DNA of 64,000 nucleotides from Kutzneria sp. GTDB taxonomy: Bacteria; Actinomycetota; Actinomycetes; Mycobacteriales; Pseudonocardiaceae. The stretch covers positions 51,370-115,369 of the forward strand of contig JAFAZC010000002.1 of the NCBI GenBank assembly GCA_019239965.1. Direction: 5' to 3'. The position numbers were made by a program, and so were the translations under genes. The notes beneath the pieces were generated by a model. It ran no database searches and was not told where the DNA came from. It worked only from the letters and a program-made list of their open reading frames with translations. Each line of letters begins with the position of its first letter. Position 1 is the stretch's first letter. Shown in pieces: positions 16,061 to 25,629 of this stretch.

Positions 16061-19000
16061 TCCGGCTGCAGCCACGCCGTCTGCATCAGCTGCTGGCCCA
16101 GCCTCCGAGTAATGATCACGCCCCGGCCTGGGGGCAGGATCTGCGGCTTGTAGGTCCCCAGCAGCACACCTTCATCCTTGTTGCAGCTCATCACCATCCC
16201 TGGTGCGGCGATCTCCCTGAGCTTGCCAATGATCGGATCGAACATGGCCCGGCTGGCCCCGCCCGAACGCCGCGCCAGGATCATGTGCAGGCCCACGTCC
16301 TTGGCCTGCGGCAAGAATTCCGACAGCGGCGCGAGCGGGTTTCCGCTCTGAGTGGCCACCAGGTCGTAGTCGTCGACGACGACGAAGACTTCCGGCCCTT
16401 TCCACCAGGACCGGGACCTGAGCTGTTCTTGGGTGACGTCCGGCCCGGGCAACCGTCCGACCAGTGAGTTCCTGACGTCCCCGATGGTCTCCTGCAGCTG
16501 GTTGGACGACACGGCATAGGTGAGCAGGTGGTCGGTGTCGATGAATCCCAGCATCGTCCGCCGGTAGTCCACCAGCAGGATGACCGCCTCACTGGTCGTG
16601 TAGCGGGTCATGATGCCGCGCACGATGGTGCGCAACAGGTTCGTCTTGCCGGACTCGCCCTCGGCGAACGCGAGGAAGTGCGAGTCGGCGTCGAAATCGA
16701 GGAAGACCGGGGCGAGGCCGTCCTCGTTCACGCCGATCGGCACGAGGCGCGGGTTGGCTTGCTGCTGCGGAACCGGCAGCTGCTCGTAGGGCAGCAGCTC
16801 GGGAAGCAACCGGACGATCGGTGCCCCTGGCCCGCGCCAGCCACCGCTGATCTTCGTCATCGCGTCCTGCACACCGGCACTGACGTCGGCCGGGTTCGAC
16901 GAGGAGTCGATCCTCGGCAGTGCGGTCAGGAAATGCAGCTTGTCCGGTGTGAGACCACGTCCCGGCCGGCCGACCGGCACGTTCACCGCGGTCTTGCGGT
17001 CGAACTCCGACTCGCTCGGGTCACCGAGCCGCAACTCGAACCGGGTGCCGAGCAGATCCTTGAGCGCGGGCCGGATCTCGGCCCACCGGTTGGCCGAGAT
17101 GACGACGTGGATGCCGAAAGAGAGGCCCTGGGCGGCGAGGTTCAGGATCGACTGTTCGAGGACCTCGAACTCCTGGCGGAAGTTCAGCCAGCCGTCGACG
17201 ATCACGAAAACGTCGCCGTAGGGGTCGTCGGTTATCTCGCCGCGGCGCCTGCGGTTGCGGAATTCGACCATCCCGTCGATGCCGGCCGCGCGGAACCGCT
17301 GCTCCCGCTCGGCGATCAGTGTGGTCAACTCGGCCACCATCCGGCGTGCCTTGTCCGGATCGAGACGTCCGGCGACGCCCCCGACGTGCGGCAGGCCCTC
17401 GAGCGGGGCCATGGTGCCGCCGCCGAGGTCGAGGCAGTAGAACTGCACCTCCTGCGGGGTGTGCGTGAGCGCCATCGACATGACCAGGGTGCGCAGCAGC
17501 ATCGACTTACCCGACTGCGGCCCGCCCACCACCGCTCCGTGCCCGGCCGCACCGGAGAAGTCCGCCCAGAACGGATCCCGCCGCTGCTCGAACGGCTTGT
17601 CCACCAAGCCGATCGGCACCTGCAGGTATCCCTGGAACCCCTGCGGGCACAATCCGCGATCCGGAGTCATGACCAACGGCGGGAGCAGCATGTCCATCGA
17701 CTGCGGCTCGGCGAGCGGCGGCAGCCACACCTGGTGCGCGGGGGCACCCTGGCCGGCCAACCGTCCGACGATGACCTCGAGCACACTCGGCTCGATGCTG
17801 TCCTCCTTGTCGGGCTTGCTTTCCGCGACAGGCGCCTCGATCCGCTCCGGCTCCTTGGGTATCTCGACGAAATCAGGCACGAAGTACTTCGGCCGCCGGT
17901 CACCGCCGACCGCGGTCGGCGTCGCGACGCTGGGGATCATGCCGGCCGGCCGGTACGGCCCGGACACGTAGGCCGCCTTGAACCGAGTCATTGGCTCACC
18001 CTGGATCGCCAGATAGCCCGAACCGGGAATGGGCGGCAGTTCGAAGGCATCCGGAACACCGAGTACCGCACGCGACTCGGAGGCCGAGAAGGTCTTCAGA
18101 CCGATCCGGTAGGACAGGTAGGTGTCCAGCCCGCGGAGCTTGCCCTCCTCCAGCCGTTGCGAGGCCAGCAGCATGTGGATTTGCAGTGACCGGCCGACCC
18201 GGCCGATCTGCAGGAAGATGTCGATGAAGTCCGGCTTGGCCGTCAGCATCTCGGAGAACTCGTCGATGCAGATGAACAGCGCGGGCAGCGGATCGAGGTC
18301 GGCGCCCTTCTCCCTGGCGCTCTCGTAGTCCCAGACGTTCTTGTAGTTGCCCTTGGCCAGGATCTCCTGGCGCCGCGCCACCTCCCCGGCGATGGCATCC
18401 TTCATCCGGTCGACAAGGGTCAGGTCGCCGGACAGGTTCGTGATGACCGCGGCGACGTGCGGCGCGGCATCGAGGCCGAGGAACGTGGCACCGCCCTTGA
18501 AGTCGACCAGGATCATGTTCAGCGCGGTCGAGGAATGCGTTGCGAGCAGGCCGAGCACCAGGGTGCGCAGGAACTCCGACTTGCCCGAACCCGTGGCACC
18601 GATGCACAGGCCGTGCGGCCCCATACCGCCCTCGGCGGCCTCCTTGATGTCCAGCTCCACCGCCTGGCCGAACTCGCCGATGCCGAACGGGATCTTGTAC
18701 CGGTCCGACTTGGGTCGCGGCCGCCACGCCTGGGCGATCTCGAAGGTCATCGGATCACCCTGCACGCCGAGCAGCTCGAGGATCGGCGGATTGGCGGTGA
18801 GCAAGGGTTGGTCCTCACCACCCGAGTCGGCCTGCTGGGCACCCATTCTGTACGGCGAGAGCCGCCGCGCCAGCGCCTCGGCCTCGGCAACGCTCAGCCC
18901 ATCCGGCCGGCCGAACCATTCGACGCCGCTGGCACTGCGGGCACCGAGCCGGTCCACTTCGACAACCAGCCGCAGACCGCGCCGGGCGGGCAGGTTGCCC

Positions 19001-20052
19001 AACGAATCGGAGAGGTCGAGCAGGGTCACCCCGGCGAAGCCCTCGTCGAGGATGATCTGTTCCTCACGGGTGACCTCGCCGTCGTCGATGACGACGATGA
19101 TGTGCGGCTGGTCGGTCAGCGGCGGCGCGTTGCGCTGGAACCGCTGGCGGTCCTTGGTGAACTCGTGCAGCCACTGCTCGACCTGGCGCAGCGAACCGCT
19201 CATCATGCGCAGCTGGCCGATGCCGTCCACCATCGTGGGGTGCTGCGCGTGCGGCAGCCACTTCGCCCATTCCCACTCCGCCTTGGAACGCCCCGAACTG
19301 ACCACGGCGACCAGCAGGTCCTCAGGGGAGTGAAAGGTCACGAGCTGGCCAAGCATCGCCCTTGCCAGAGCCCGCGTCAGCTCCCGGTCGCCGGCGAGCG
19401 AGATGGCGGCGAAGCCACGCATAGTGATCATCGTCGGCAGGTCCGGCACGATCGAGTTCGCTCGCACGAACCGACGCAGCGCCAACGTGGCTATCGGCTC
19501 CAACTCGTCGACCGGGCCGGTCTGCGGCGGTACGAGCCTGGTGGCCAGCCGCTGCGCCCCGCGGGCGATCCGGACGTGGCAGAAGTCCGGGTCGGCGAGG
19601 CGGCGCTCCCACATCCTGCGGCTGGTGGCCAACGACCACAGGACCTGCGGGTCGGGATGGTTCCACTCCAGCGAGGCACGCTGGTCGGTGGCCGCGTCCC
19701 TCGCTCGCTGCCGCATCTGCCCGAGGTAGCGTAGGTAGTCCTTGCGGTCCTCGTTCATCTCGGCCTTGCGTTGGCCGCCACCCCGGCCGCCGCCGCCGGC
19801 CATCATGCCGACGGTCGAGATGAGCATGAAGCCGCTCATCATGATGGTCTGCGGGTTCTTGCCGCCGGAGGCGGTGAACATGTAGCCCATCATCCCGAGC
19901 GATACCACGATCATGACGATCGGAAGGACCTTCATGACGATGTTGCCGGGAACGACCCTCGGCAACTCGGGCGGCGGTTCGAGGTGGACCTCACCGCCGG
20001 GCGGCCGGGGCGCCGCCAGCCGCGGCAAACGCCTGAACTGCAGCGTGCTCAC
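16057..20052 (-). CDS. eccC: type VII secretion FtsK/SpoIIIE ATPase EccC
   Basis: Motor and substrate receptor of the ESX system, 1331 residues, with EccCa and EccCb in one chain. Two membrane helices lie near residues 38-58 and 70-88. Three P-loop domains follow: GATGSGKS (about 487) with IDEF as Walker B, GGPQSGKS (about 845) with VIVDGW, and AEGESGKT (about 1134) with VVVDDYD. The third loop has Ala where the first Gly is usual. A one-piece EccC is typical of ESX-4-like and ancestral loci. Transcription diverges from eccD across a long inverted repeat. Confidence 0.96.
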   Translation of the reverse strand: MSTLQFRRLPRLAAPRPPGGEVHLEPPPELPRVVPGNIVMKVLPIVMIVVSLGMMGYMFTASGGKNPQTIMMSGFMLISTVGMMAGGGGRGGGQRKAEMNEDRKDYLRYLGQMRQRARDAATDQRASLEWNHPDPQVLWSLATSRRMWERRLADPDFCHVRIARGAQRLATRLVPPQTGPVDELEPIATLALRRFVRANSIVPDLPTMITMRGFAAISLAGDRELTRALARAMLGQLVTFHSPEDLLVAVVSSGRSKAEWEWAKWLPHAQHPTMVDGIGQLRMMSGSLRQVEQWLHEFTKDRQRFQRNAPPLTDQPHIIVVIDDGEVTREEQIILDEGFAGVTLLDLSDSLGNLPARRGLRLVVEVDRLGARSASGVEWFGRPDGLSVAEAEALARRLSPYRMGAQQADSGGEDQPLLTANPPILELLGVQGDPMTFEIAQAWRPRPKSDRYKIPFGIGEFGQAVELDIKEAAEGGMGPHGLCIGATGSGKSEFLRTLVLGLLATHSSTALNMILVDFKGGATFLGLDAAPHVAAVITNLSGDLTLVDRMKDAIAGEVARRQEILAKGNYKNVWDYESAREKGADLDPLPALFICIDEFSEMLTAKPDFIDIFLQIGRVGRSLQIHMLLASQRLEEGKLRGLDTYLSYRIGLKTFSASESRAVLGVPDAFELPPIPGSGYLAIQGEPMTRFKAAYVSGPYRPAGMIPSVATPTAVGGDRRPKYFVPDFVEIPKEPERIEAPVAESKPDKEDSIEPSVLEVIVGRLAGQGAPAHQVWLPPLAEPQSMDMLLPPLVMTPDRGLCPQGFQGYLQVPIGLVDKPFEQRRDPFWADFSGAAGHGAVVGGPQSGKSMLLRTLVMSMALTHTPQEVQFYCLDLGGGTMAPLEGLPHVGGVAGRLDPDKARRMVAELTTLIAEREQRFRAAGIDGMVEFRNRRRRGEITDDPYGDVFVIVDGWLNFRQEFEVLEQSILNLAAQGLSFGIHVVISANRWAEIRPALKDLLGTRFELRLGDPSESEFDRKTAVNVPVGRPGRGLTPDKLHFLTALPRIDSSSNPADVSAGVQDAMTKISGGWRGPGAPIVRLLPELLPYEQLPVPQQQANPRLVPIGVNEDGLAPVFLDFDADSHFLAFAEGESGKTNLLRTIVRGIMTRYTTSEAVILLVDYRRTMLGFIDTDHLLTYAVSSNQLQETIGDVRNSLVGRLPGPDVTQEQLRSRSWWKGPEVFVVVDDYDLVATQSGNPLAPLSEFLPQAKDVGLHMILARRSGGASRAMFDPIIGKLREIAAPGMVMSCNKDEGVLLGTYKPQILPPGRGVIITRRLGQQLMQTAWLQPE

Positions 20053-20105
20053 CGGACACCCCTTCGGTCAGAGGATCTCGAATGCCGGGACCCGTTCGAC
20101 TGTCT

Positions 20106-20185
20106 TCGACCGAACCGCCGACCCTGGCAGTCCGGTGCGGCCATACTAGGGGCGCCGACCGACCGCTTGTCGGCGGTTCGGTCGA
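20106..20185. promoter_or_regulatory. 17-bp perfect inverted repeat between eccC and eccD
   Basis: Arms 20106-20122 and 20169-20185 are exact complements separated by 46 bases, in the divergent intergenic region. A minus-strand TAGTAT (20144-20149) lies between the arms and could be the eccC -10 box. A plus-strand TATAAC near 20244 could serve eccD. The layout fits an operator that controls both halves of the secretion locus. The regulator is unknown. Confidence 0.5.
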
Positions 20186-20294
20186 GAATGGTCCGGATCG
20201 GGTACCTGTGACCCGGGCACCGTCGCGACCGGATCCGAGACTGGATATAACTGCGCGTGCGGACGCGGGAGTCAGGCTGAGGTTAGGGGACGCT

Positions 20295-21692
20295 GTGGCG
20301 ACTGGTACGACGGTGTTCAGCCGGGTGACGGTGATCGCGCCACAAACGCGGATCGACGTCGCGTTGCCTTCGGATGTCGCGGTGGCCGATCTGATGCCGA
20401 CACTGCTGGAGATGGCCAGGGAGGCAAGGCCTGACGGCGGGGCTCGGCACGGCGGCTGGTGTCTTGCCAAGATCGGGGACAGCCCACTGGACCCGAGCAG
20501 GACACTGGCCTCGCTCGGTGTCGTCGACGGCGATCTGCTCCAGTTGCGCAGGCGCTCGGACAATCCGCCGCCACCGCTGTACGACGACGTCGTCGACGCG
20601 ATCGCCGCGGTCAGCCCGGACAGTTTCCGGCCGTGGACCCCGGACACCGCCAAGCGAATCGGCCACGTGGCCACTGTGCTCGCGCTGCTCGGCGCGGCGG
20701 TCGCCGTGCTGCTGTCCGGCTCACTCGTACCGGGAGGCAACTCGATCGCCGCCGCGATCACCTCCGGCATCGTGATGATCGCCTCGGTCACGGTCGGTTC
20801 GGTACTGGCCAGGGTGTACGCGGCGCCGGTCACCGGCCTGATCGTCGCGACGGCCGGCGGGCTGCCCATGGCGTTCGTCTGTGGCCTCTACGTGGTTCCC
20901 GGCGAGCCGGGCCGGTGGAACCTGCTGCTCGCCTGCGTGCTCGTGATGATCGTGTCCTGGGCGTGCGTCCTCGTCGTCGGTTCCGGCGTGAAGGTCTTCA
21001 TCGCGACGGTGACCGCCTCGACGCTCGGCGCGCTCGCGTTCCTTGTCGGCGCCATCCTGGACACTCAGCCAGTCGCCGGCATCGCGGCCGGTGCCGCCGC
21101 TGTCGGGCTCGTCGCACTGTCCTGGCTACCCAGGATGACAATCCAGCTTGCCAAGCTGCCACTGCCGACCATTCCGGGCAGCGCGGAAGACTTGAAGGAC
21201 GACGGCGGGTTCCCGGACTACGCGGTGATCGAGCGCCGCACCAACCTCGCCCACGAGTTCATGACCGGCATGATCATCGGAAGTGGCGTGGCGGCCGCGA
21301 TCGCCGCCGCCATCGCGTCGACCTCCGGCACGGTGTGGGGGCCGATCTTCGCCGTCGTGGTGACGCTGGTGATGATGCTGCGGTCGCGCACGTATGCCAA
21401 CGGAAGCCAGGCACTGGCGTTGCTGGTGAGCGGCATCGTGTCTGGCACCGGAGTCCTTGTCGGCTGGCTGGTCCTTGCCGACCCGGTCGGCAGACTGCTG
21501 TGGGTGACCGGATCGTTCATCCTGCTCGGCGCCGCCGCGCTCGCGCTCGGCGTGCTCTTCCCGAAACGGAAGTTCTCTCCGGTGCTGCGCCGGTCCGTCG
21601 ATCTCTTCGAGGCGGTTTGCATCGCCGCGGTTGTCCCGCTCGCGCTCGCGGTCATGGACCTGTACAGCACGCTGCGGCACCTCGGCTTCTGA
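20295..21692 (+). CDS. eccD: type VII secretion integral membrane protein EccD
   Basis: Forms the membrane pore core of ESX systems. From the GTG at 20295 (AGGGGA four bases upstream) the product is 465 residues. The longer in-frame start at 20082 adds 71 residues of poor composition across the inverted repeat. Residues 5-90 form the ubiquitin-like cytosolic domain (TRIDVALPSDVAVADLMP). About eleven hydrophobic segments follow from about residue 115 to the end. mycP begins 10 bases after the stop. Confidence 0.92.
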   Translation: MATGTTVFSRVTVIAPQTRIDVALPSDVAVADLMPTLLEMAREARPDGGARHGGWCLAKIGDSPLDPSRTLASLGVVDGDLLQLRRRSDNPPPPLYDDVVDAIAAVSPDSFRPWTPDTAKRIGHVATVLALLGAAVAVLLSGSLVPGGNSIAAAITSGIVMIASVTVGSVLARVYAAPVTGLIVATAGGLPMAFVCGLYVVPGEPGRWNLLLACVLVMIVSWACVLVVGSGVKVFIATVTASTLGALAFLVGAILDTQPVAGIAAGAAAVGLVALSWLPRMTIQLAKLPLPTIPGSAEDLKDDGGFPDYAVIERRTNLAHEFMTGMIIGSGVAAAIAAAIASTSGTVWGPIFAVVVTLVMMLRSRTYANGSQALALLVSGIVSGTGVLVGWLVLADPVGRLLWVTGSFILLGAAALALGVLFPKRKFSPVLRRSVDLFEAVCIAAVVPLALAVMDLYSTLRHLGF

Positions 21693-21702
21693 GGCGGATC
21701 AC

Positions 21703-23166
21703 ATGCGCATCCGAAGGACGCCGACACGGCTCGCGGCCATCGCCGCGGCGGTCCTGGTGAGCATCGTGGGCCCCGGCCTGGCACCCGTGTCCGCACAGGA
21801 CTCGCCGAGTGGTATCGCCGCCGGGGTACCACCGCCGTACAACGGCGACCCGCCGGCGCCGGGAACGCCACCGCCCGGACCGGGCGTCGGCACGGACGGT
21901 TCCCAGCTCAAGCAGTCCGTGCAGTGTGCGACTTCCTTCCAGCAGGCCGACCTCAAGGCCTACCCGGCCGGCCAGCAATGGCTGCGGCTGCCCGAGGCGC
22001 ACCGCTTCGCCACAGGCAAAGGTCAGACCGTCGCCGTGATCGACACTGGCGTGAACGACCACCAGTACCTGAAGCTGACCGACGCCAAGGCCGACTACCT
22101 CGGCGTTGCCGGCCCGCGCGACTGTGACGGCCACGGCACCGAGGTGGCCGGCATCATCGCCGCGAACACTCCCGCGGACATCGGTTTCCAGGGCATGGCG
22201 CCGTCCGCCCAGATCATGTCCATCCGACAGTCGAGCAGCGTCATTCGCCGTACCAAGGAGGGACAGCAGGAAACCGGGGCCGGCACGCCGACAACACTGG
22301 CGTTCGCGATCAGATGGGCTGTCGACCACAACGCCACGGTGATCAACATGTCACTGGCGGCCTGTTTCCCCGCGACCGCCGGCACGACCCTGACACCGGA
22401 TCAGAAACTGCTGCAGGCCGCGATCCACTACGCGGTGGAACGCAACATCGTGCTCGTGGCGGCGGCGGGCAACCTGCAGCAACAGGGCCAGCCGTGCGGC
22501 ACGCAGAACAACAACCCGGACCCGAACGCACCGACGTGGATCGAGTCACCGGCCTGGTTCGCCGATGACGTGCTCTCGGTCGCCGCTATCGCGACAACCA
22601 CCACCGACGCCCAACAGGCTGGCCAGCCGGCTGGCTTCACGGTCTGGGGCCCGTGGGTCAGCGTGGCCGCACCCGGCACCAACATCACCTCTCTCGACCC
22701 CGGGTCACCGACCGGCCTTTCGGATCAGACCTACGAGAACAACCACGTGCAGGGCATCCAGGGCACCAGCTTCGCGGCACCGTACGTGGCCGGACTCGCC
22801 GCACTGGTCAAGGAGAGGTTCCCCGGGCTGGACGTCCACCAGGTCATGAACCGGATCAAGATGACCGCGCAGCACCCAGCGGCGCCGGGTGGCCGCGACA
22901 ACCAGGTCGGCTACGGCATGATCGATCCCGTGGCGGCACTGACCTCGGTCGTGCCCGGTGAGCCGGGCACGCCGGCGGCCGCGACGGCGCAGCGGATCCC
23001 ATCCGATCTCGGCACGCTGGACGGCAGGAGTCTCTCGCCCATGGTGATCGCCATGCTCGGTACCGCGACGGGAGTCGCCTTGCTGCTCATCACGCTGTTC
23101 GTCGTGCACGCCATGAACACCGCGAAGCGGCGGCAGCGGGTGCCCGCCTCACGGCTGCGGCTCTGA
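21703..23166 (+). CDS. mycP: mycosin, type VII secretion subtilisin-like protease
   Basis: Membrane-bound serine protease needed for ESX complex stability. 487 residues with a signal peptide (about 1-31, cleavage near VSA) and a Pro-rich propeptide-like stretch. The catalytic triad is Asp114 (VIDTGVN), His144 (DCDGHGTEVAG) and Ser356 (GTSFAAP), with Asn256 for the oxyanion. A C-terminal membrane helix lies at about 447-470, followed by a short basic tail. GAGG stands eight bases before the ATG. Co-transcribed with eccD. Confidence 0.95.
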   Translation: MRIRRTPTRLAAIAAAVLVSIVGPGLAPVSAQDSPSGIAAGVPPPYNGDPPAPGTPPPGPGVGTDGSQLKQSVQCATSFQQADLKAYPAGQQWLRLPEAHRFATGKGQTVAVIDTGVNDHQYLKLTDAKADYLGVAGPRDCDGHGTEVAGIIAANTPADIGFQGMAPSAQIMSIRQSSSVIRRTKEGQQETGAGTPTTLAFAIRWAVDHNATVINMSLAACFPATAGTTLTPDQKLLQAAIHYAVERNIVLVAAAGNLQQQGQPCGTQNNNPDPNAPTWIESPAWFADDVLSVAAIATTTTDAQQAGQPAGFTVWGPWVSVAAPGTNITSLDPGSPTGLSDQTYENNHVQGIQGTSFAAPYVAGLAALVKERFPGLDVHQVMNRIKMTAQHPAAPGGRDNQVGYGMIDPVAALTSVVPGEPGTPAAATAQRIPSDLGTLDGRSLSPMVIAMLGTATGVALLLITLFVVHAMNTAKRRQRVPASRLRL

Positions 23167-23177
23167 CGCGATCGGCA

Positions 23178-23211
23178 TCGAGGGCGGCCCCCGACCGGTG
23201 CCCACCCTCGA
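23178..23211. terminator. possible bidirectional hairpin between mycP and the DUF4232-like gene
   Basis: Seven-base arms TCGAGGG (23178-23184) and CCCTCGA (23205-23211) around a 20-base GC-rich loop, in the 57-base gap between convergent genes. Confidence 0.35.
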
Positions 23212-23223
23212 ACTGGCGGAAGT

Positions 23224-23739
23224 TCAGTGCGCCGAGGCATCCGCACCAACAGCTGTCACAGCGAAGTCCCCGGCCTGATTGTCGAGATGGAAATCGAGAT
23301 CATGGGCAACCGGCTGGTCGATATCGGGCAGCCTGACCGTCAGCGGTCCGACGGGAGTCGCATTGGCGATACCCGCGTGCCATGCTATCTGGGACACCAC
23401 GCGATCACCCGGGTTCAGCGCCATGACGTGGTCCCCGGGGTCTGTCCGGAAATACGTAGGCCCCTGCGAGGCGGAAACAGGACATTCGGCACCGTCGACA
23501 CGGGTGAAAAGCTGCGGGTAGCCATGGACGGTGCAGTCGGCCGAGCTGGTCAACACCAGATCGGTCGCCCTGTTGCCCAGGCCCACATATCCGCCGACGA
23601 GACTGACGGACAGCTGGCTTGCCTGACACGGCGCCAGCGACGGCGCCGCGGAAGCGATACCGTTTCCCGCGATCACGCCAATACCGGCTGCCAGTGCGAG
23701 GCCGGACACCGCCGCAACAGCCTTGTGAATTGTGCTCAT
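23224..23739 (-). CDS. secreted DUF4232-like protein
   Basis: About 171 residues from the ATG giving MSTIHKAVAAVSG, which starts a clear signal peptide ending near ASAAP. The longer frame only adds 17 unlikely residues. The mature part begins CQASQLSVSLVGGYVGLGNRATDLVLTSSADCTVHGYP, the pattern of DUF4232 proteins, with cysteines that probably pair. No catalytic motif is seen. The gene sits between mycP and eccB, inside the secretion locus but in its own orientation, so it may be an insertion. A link to ESX is unproven. Confidence 0.72.
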   Translation of the reverse strand: MSTIHKAVAAVSGLALAAGIGVIAGNGIASAAPSLAPCQASQLSVSLVGGYVGLGNRATDLVLTSSADCTVHGYPQLFTRVDGAECPVSASQGPTYFRTDPGDHVMALNPGDRVVSQIAWHAGIANATPVGPLTVRLPDIDQPVAHDLDFHLDNQAGDFAVTAVGADASAH

Positions 23740-23861
23740 CAGTGAACCATTCTCTGAAAACGACACTGCTACCGACACCAAGGTAACCACCAGAACTACA
23801 GTGCCGCCTTTTCCATAGAGAACAAATGATTCATCTCACTCGCAAGCAACCTCGGAAACGG

Positions 23862-25490
23862 TCAGCCTCCCGGGGTTGAGGACACGGTCGGATAGGCGCC
23901 GACACCAGTCGGCGGTGTCATCGAGTCGTAGGTCCGCAGTGCGGCGGCCGGATCGAGAGCACTGCCCGCCGGAAGTAGGCCGACGATCTGGTCGGGCGCT
24001 GGCGGATACGTGCTCGGGTCACCCAGTCCGAGGCCATCGGCCACCTGGGCCGGGGACATGCCGACCACCGACGAGGCGATCCCGTACTTCACCCCGAGAT
24101 CGGAGATGACGTAGAGCGGACCGGCCATCCTGTCCTCCTCCGCCGACGTGCTTCCGTGCACGACGGCGGCCTGCCCGGTCGGCATGTAGAAGTCGGTGAC
24201 CTTAGCCCCGGCGGTGCCCGGACTGCCCAGCCTGATTGGCGTCTTGTCCTTAATGATCGACTTCATGTCCGGCGCGACGGTCACCATGCTGTGCTGCCGA
24301 CCGTCCCGGTAGTGCCACGCGAAGCACGTCGTCGAGGATTCCGTCGCGTCAACGACATTGCCGATGCGCTGGGGGAAGTCGTCATAGGGCTGCAGCGTGT
24401 CGTCGTTGGGGACGTTGACGGTGTCCGCGTGGTGGACCTGGTACTCGCTGCCCTGGTCGGCGTTGCTGGTGACGAGCAGGGTGGCCACCGCCGGGCTGAT
24501 CTCGTGCTTGCCGTTCTTCAGCAACACGTAGTAGTGCTCGTCACCGGTGCCATTCGTGTCGTGCAGGACCGCCCCGATTCGGGCCGCCCCGATACGCGGG
24601 TCGTTGACCGTGAACGGGGAGGACTGGTTCACCGCGTCGATCGCGGGTGTCTGCAAATCAGCGACCTGGGGAATCGCATTGAGCACGGCGCTGCTGACCG
24701 GCCGGGCGTCCGCGGCGAACAGCTTGTAGGTCTGCGTCAGGGTGTTGTCCGTCATCGTGACCTTGGCCCGCACCACATCCGCGTTCGAGATCCCGGCCCG
24801 TTGCTCGCCGCCGCGGGTGTACTTCGGCGGAATCCGGTAGACCAGATAGTAGGTCCTGTCCGGGGTGACGACGAGGACCGGTCGGTCAACGGAGATCTCG
24901 GTACCGACGTCGGCGACGCCGGCGATCACCGAGGTGCTGATCTCCCCCGTCACCGGATCGGGTGTTTTCGCGAGATCGACCGTGTCGCACACGGCCCAGT
25001 CGTCACTGATCTGCTGACCAGGCGAGGGCAGCAGCTGTGGAACGTCGACGATGCCCTGCTTCTTGCCTCGGTCGACGCCCTTGAGTACCTCGTCGTCAAC
25101 GACCGCGGGAGGAGTCGCGGCGTTCGCGGTCGAGCCGGCACCCGCCTGCGCGAGCAGCAGCAGCCGCGCCGAGGTGACGTTGAAGGTCGGGATGAGCCGC
25201 TTCTGGTTGGTGTTCTGGTCCTTCACGAGTGCGTACACCGCGCCGGACTGCTTGCCGATCACGACGCCTGAGTCCGACGGCAGCGCGCCGGACGGGTTCA
25301 GCACGCCGAACAGGATGAAACCGACGGCGATCACCATGGCCAGCAGGATGCCGATGGCCGCCGCTCTGATGTGCGAGCTCATCGGATCGTGCAGCATGAC
25401 CGCGTCCCTGCGTACGAGCGCGGACTCCATCCGGCGCAACATGAAGCGATATGCCTGGACTTGCGACTTGCTGGTGGGTGTTGATGGCAT
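23862..25490 (-). CDS. eccB: type VII secretion protein EccB
   Basis: Membrane-anchored component with a large outside domain. 542 residues from the ATG giving MPSTPTSKSQVQAYRFMLRR, the family N-terminus. The frame is open for 233 codons further upstream, but that part overlaps eccE on the other strand and is a shadow. One membrane helix lies at about 42-62, and the repeat-bearing outside domain follows, beginning near SDSGVVIGKQSGAVYALV. The divergent region to eccE (139 bases) must contain both promoters. None was clear. Confidence 0.94.
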   Translation of the reverse strand: MPSTPTSKSQVQAYRFMLRRMESALVRRDAVMLHDPMSSHIRAAAIGILLAMVIAVGFILFGVLNPSGALPSDSGVVIGKQSGAVYALVKDQNTNQKRLIPTFNVTSARLLLLAQAGAGSTANAATPPAVVDDEVLKGVDRGKKQGIVDVPQLLPSPGQQISDDWAVCDTVDLAKTPDPVTGEISTSVIAGVADVGTEISVDRPVLVVTPDRTYYLVYRIPPKYTRGGEQRAGISNADVVRAKVTMTDNTLTQTYKLFAADARPVSSAVLNAIPQVADLQTPAIDAVNQSSPFTVNDPRIGAARIGAVLHDTNGTGDEHYYVLLKNGKHEISPAVATLLVTSNADQGSEYQVHHADTVNVPNDDTLQPYDDFPQRIGNVVDATESSTTCFAWHYRDGRQHSMVTVAPDMKSIIKDKTPIRLGSPGTAGAKVTDFYMPTGQAAVVHGSTSAEEDRMAGPLYVISDLGVKYGIASSVVGMSPAQVADGLGLGDPSTYPPAPDQIVGLLPAGSALDPAAALRTYDSMTPPTGVGAYPTVSSTPGG

Positions 25491-25629
25491 TCTCGGCTCG
25501 CAGCTCTCCCAGTCGCGGTACGGTTTCCGCAGAATAGCGGGACACCGATCCGCCCGGGGGCCGTTACGGTGCACCCGACCGGATCGGCCCGTCCCAACCG
25601 CCGCGAGCCGAGGGGAAGAGACCCAGCGG

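Noticed and set aside
20082..20294. 71-codon extension of eccD from ATG 20082
   Set aside because: Crosses the inverted repeat, lacks the family pattern, and a GTG with AGGGGA is better placed at 20295.
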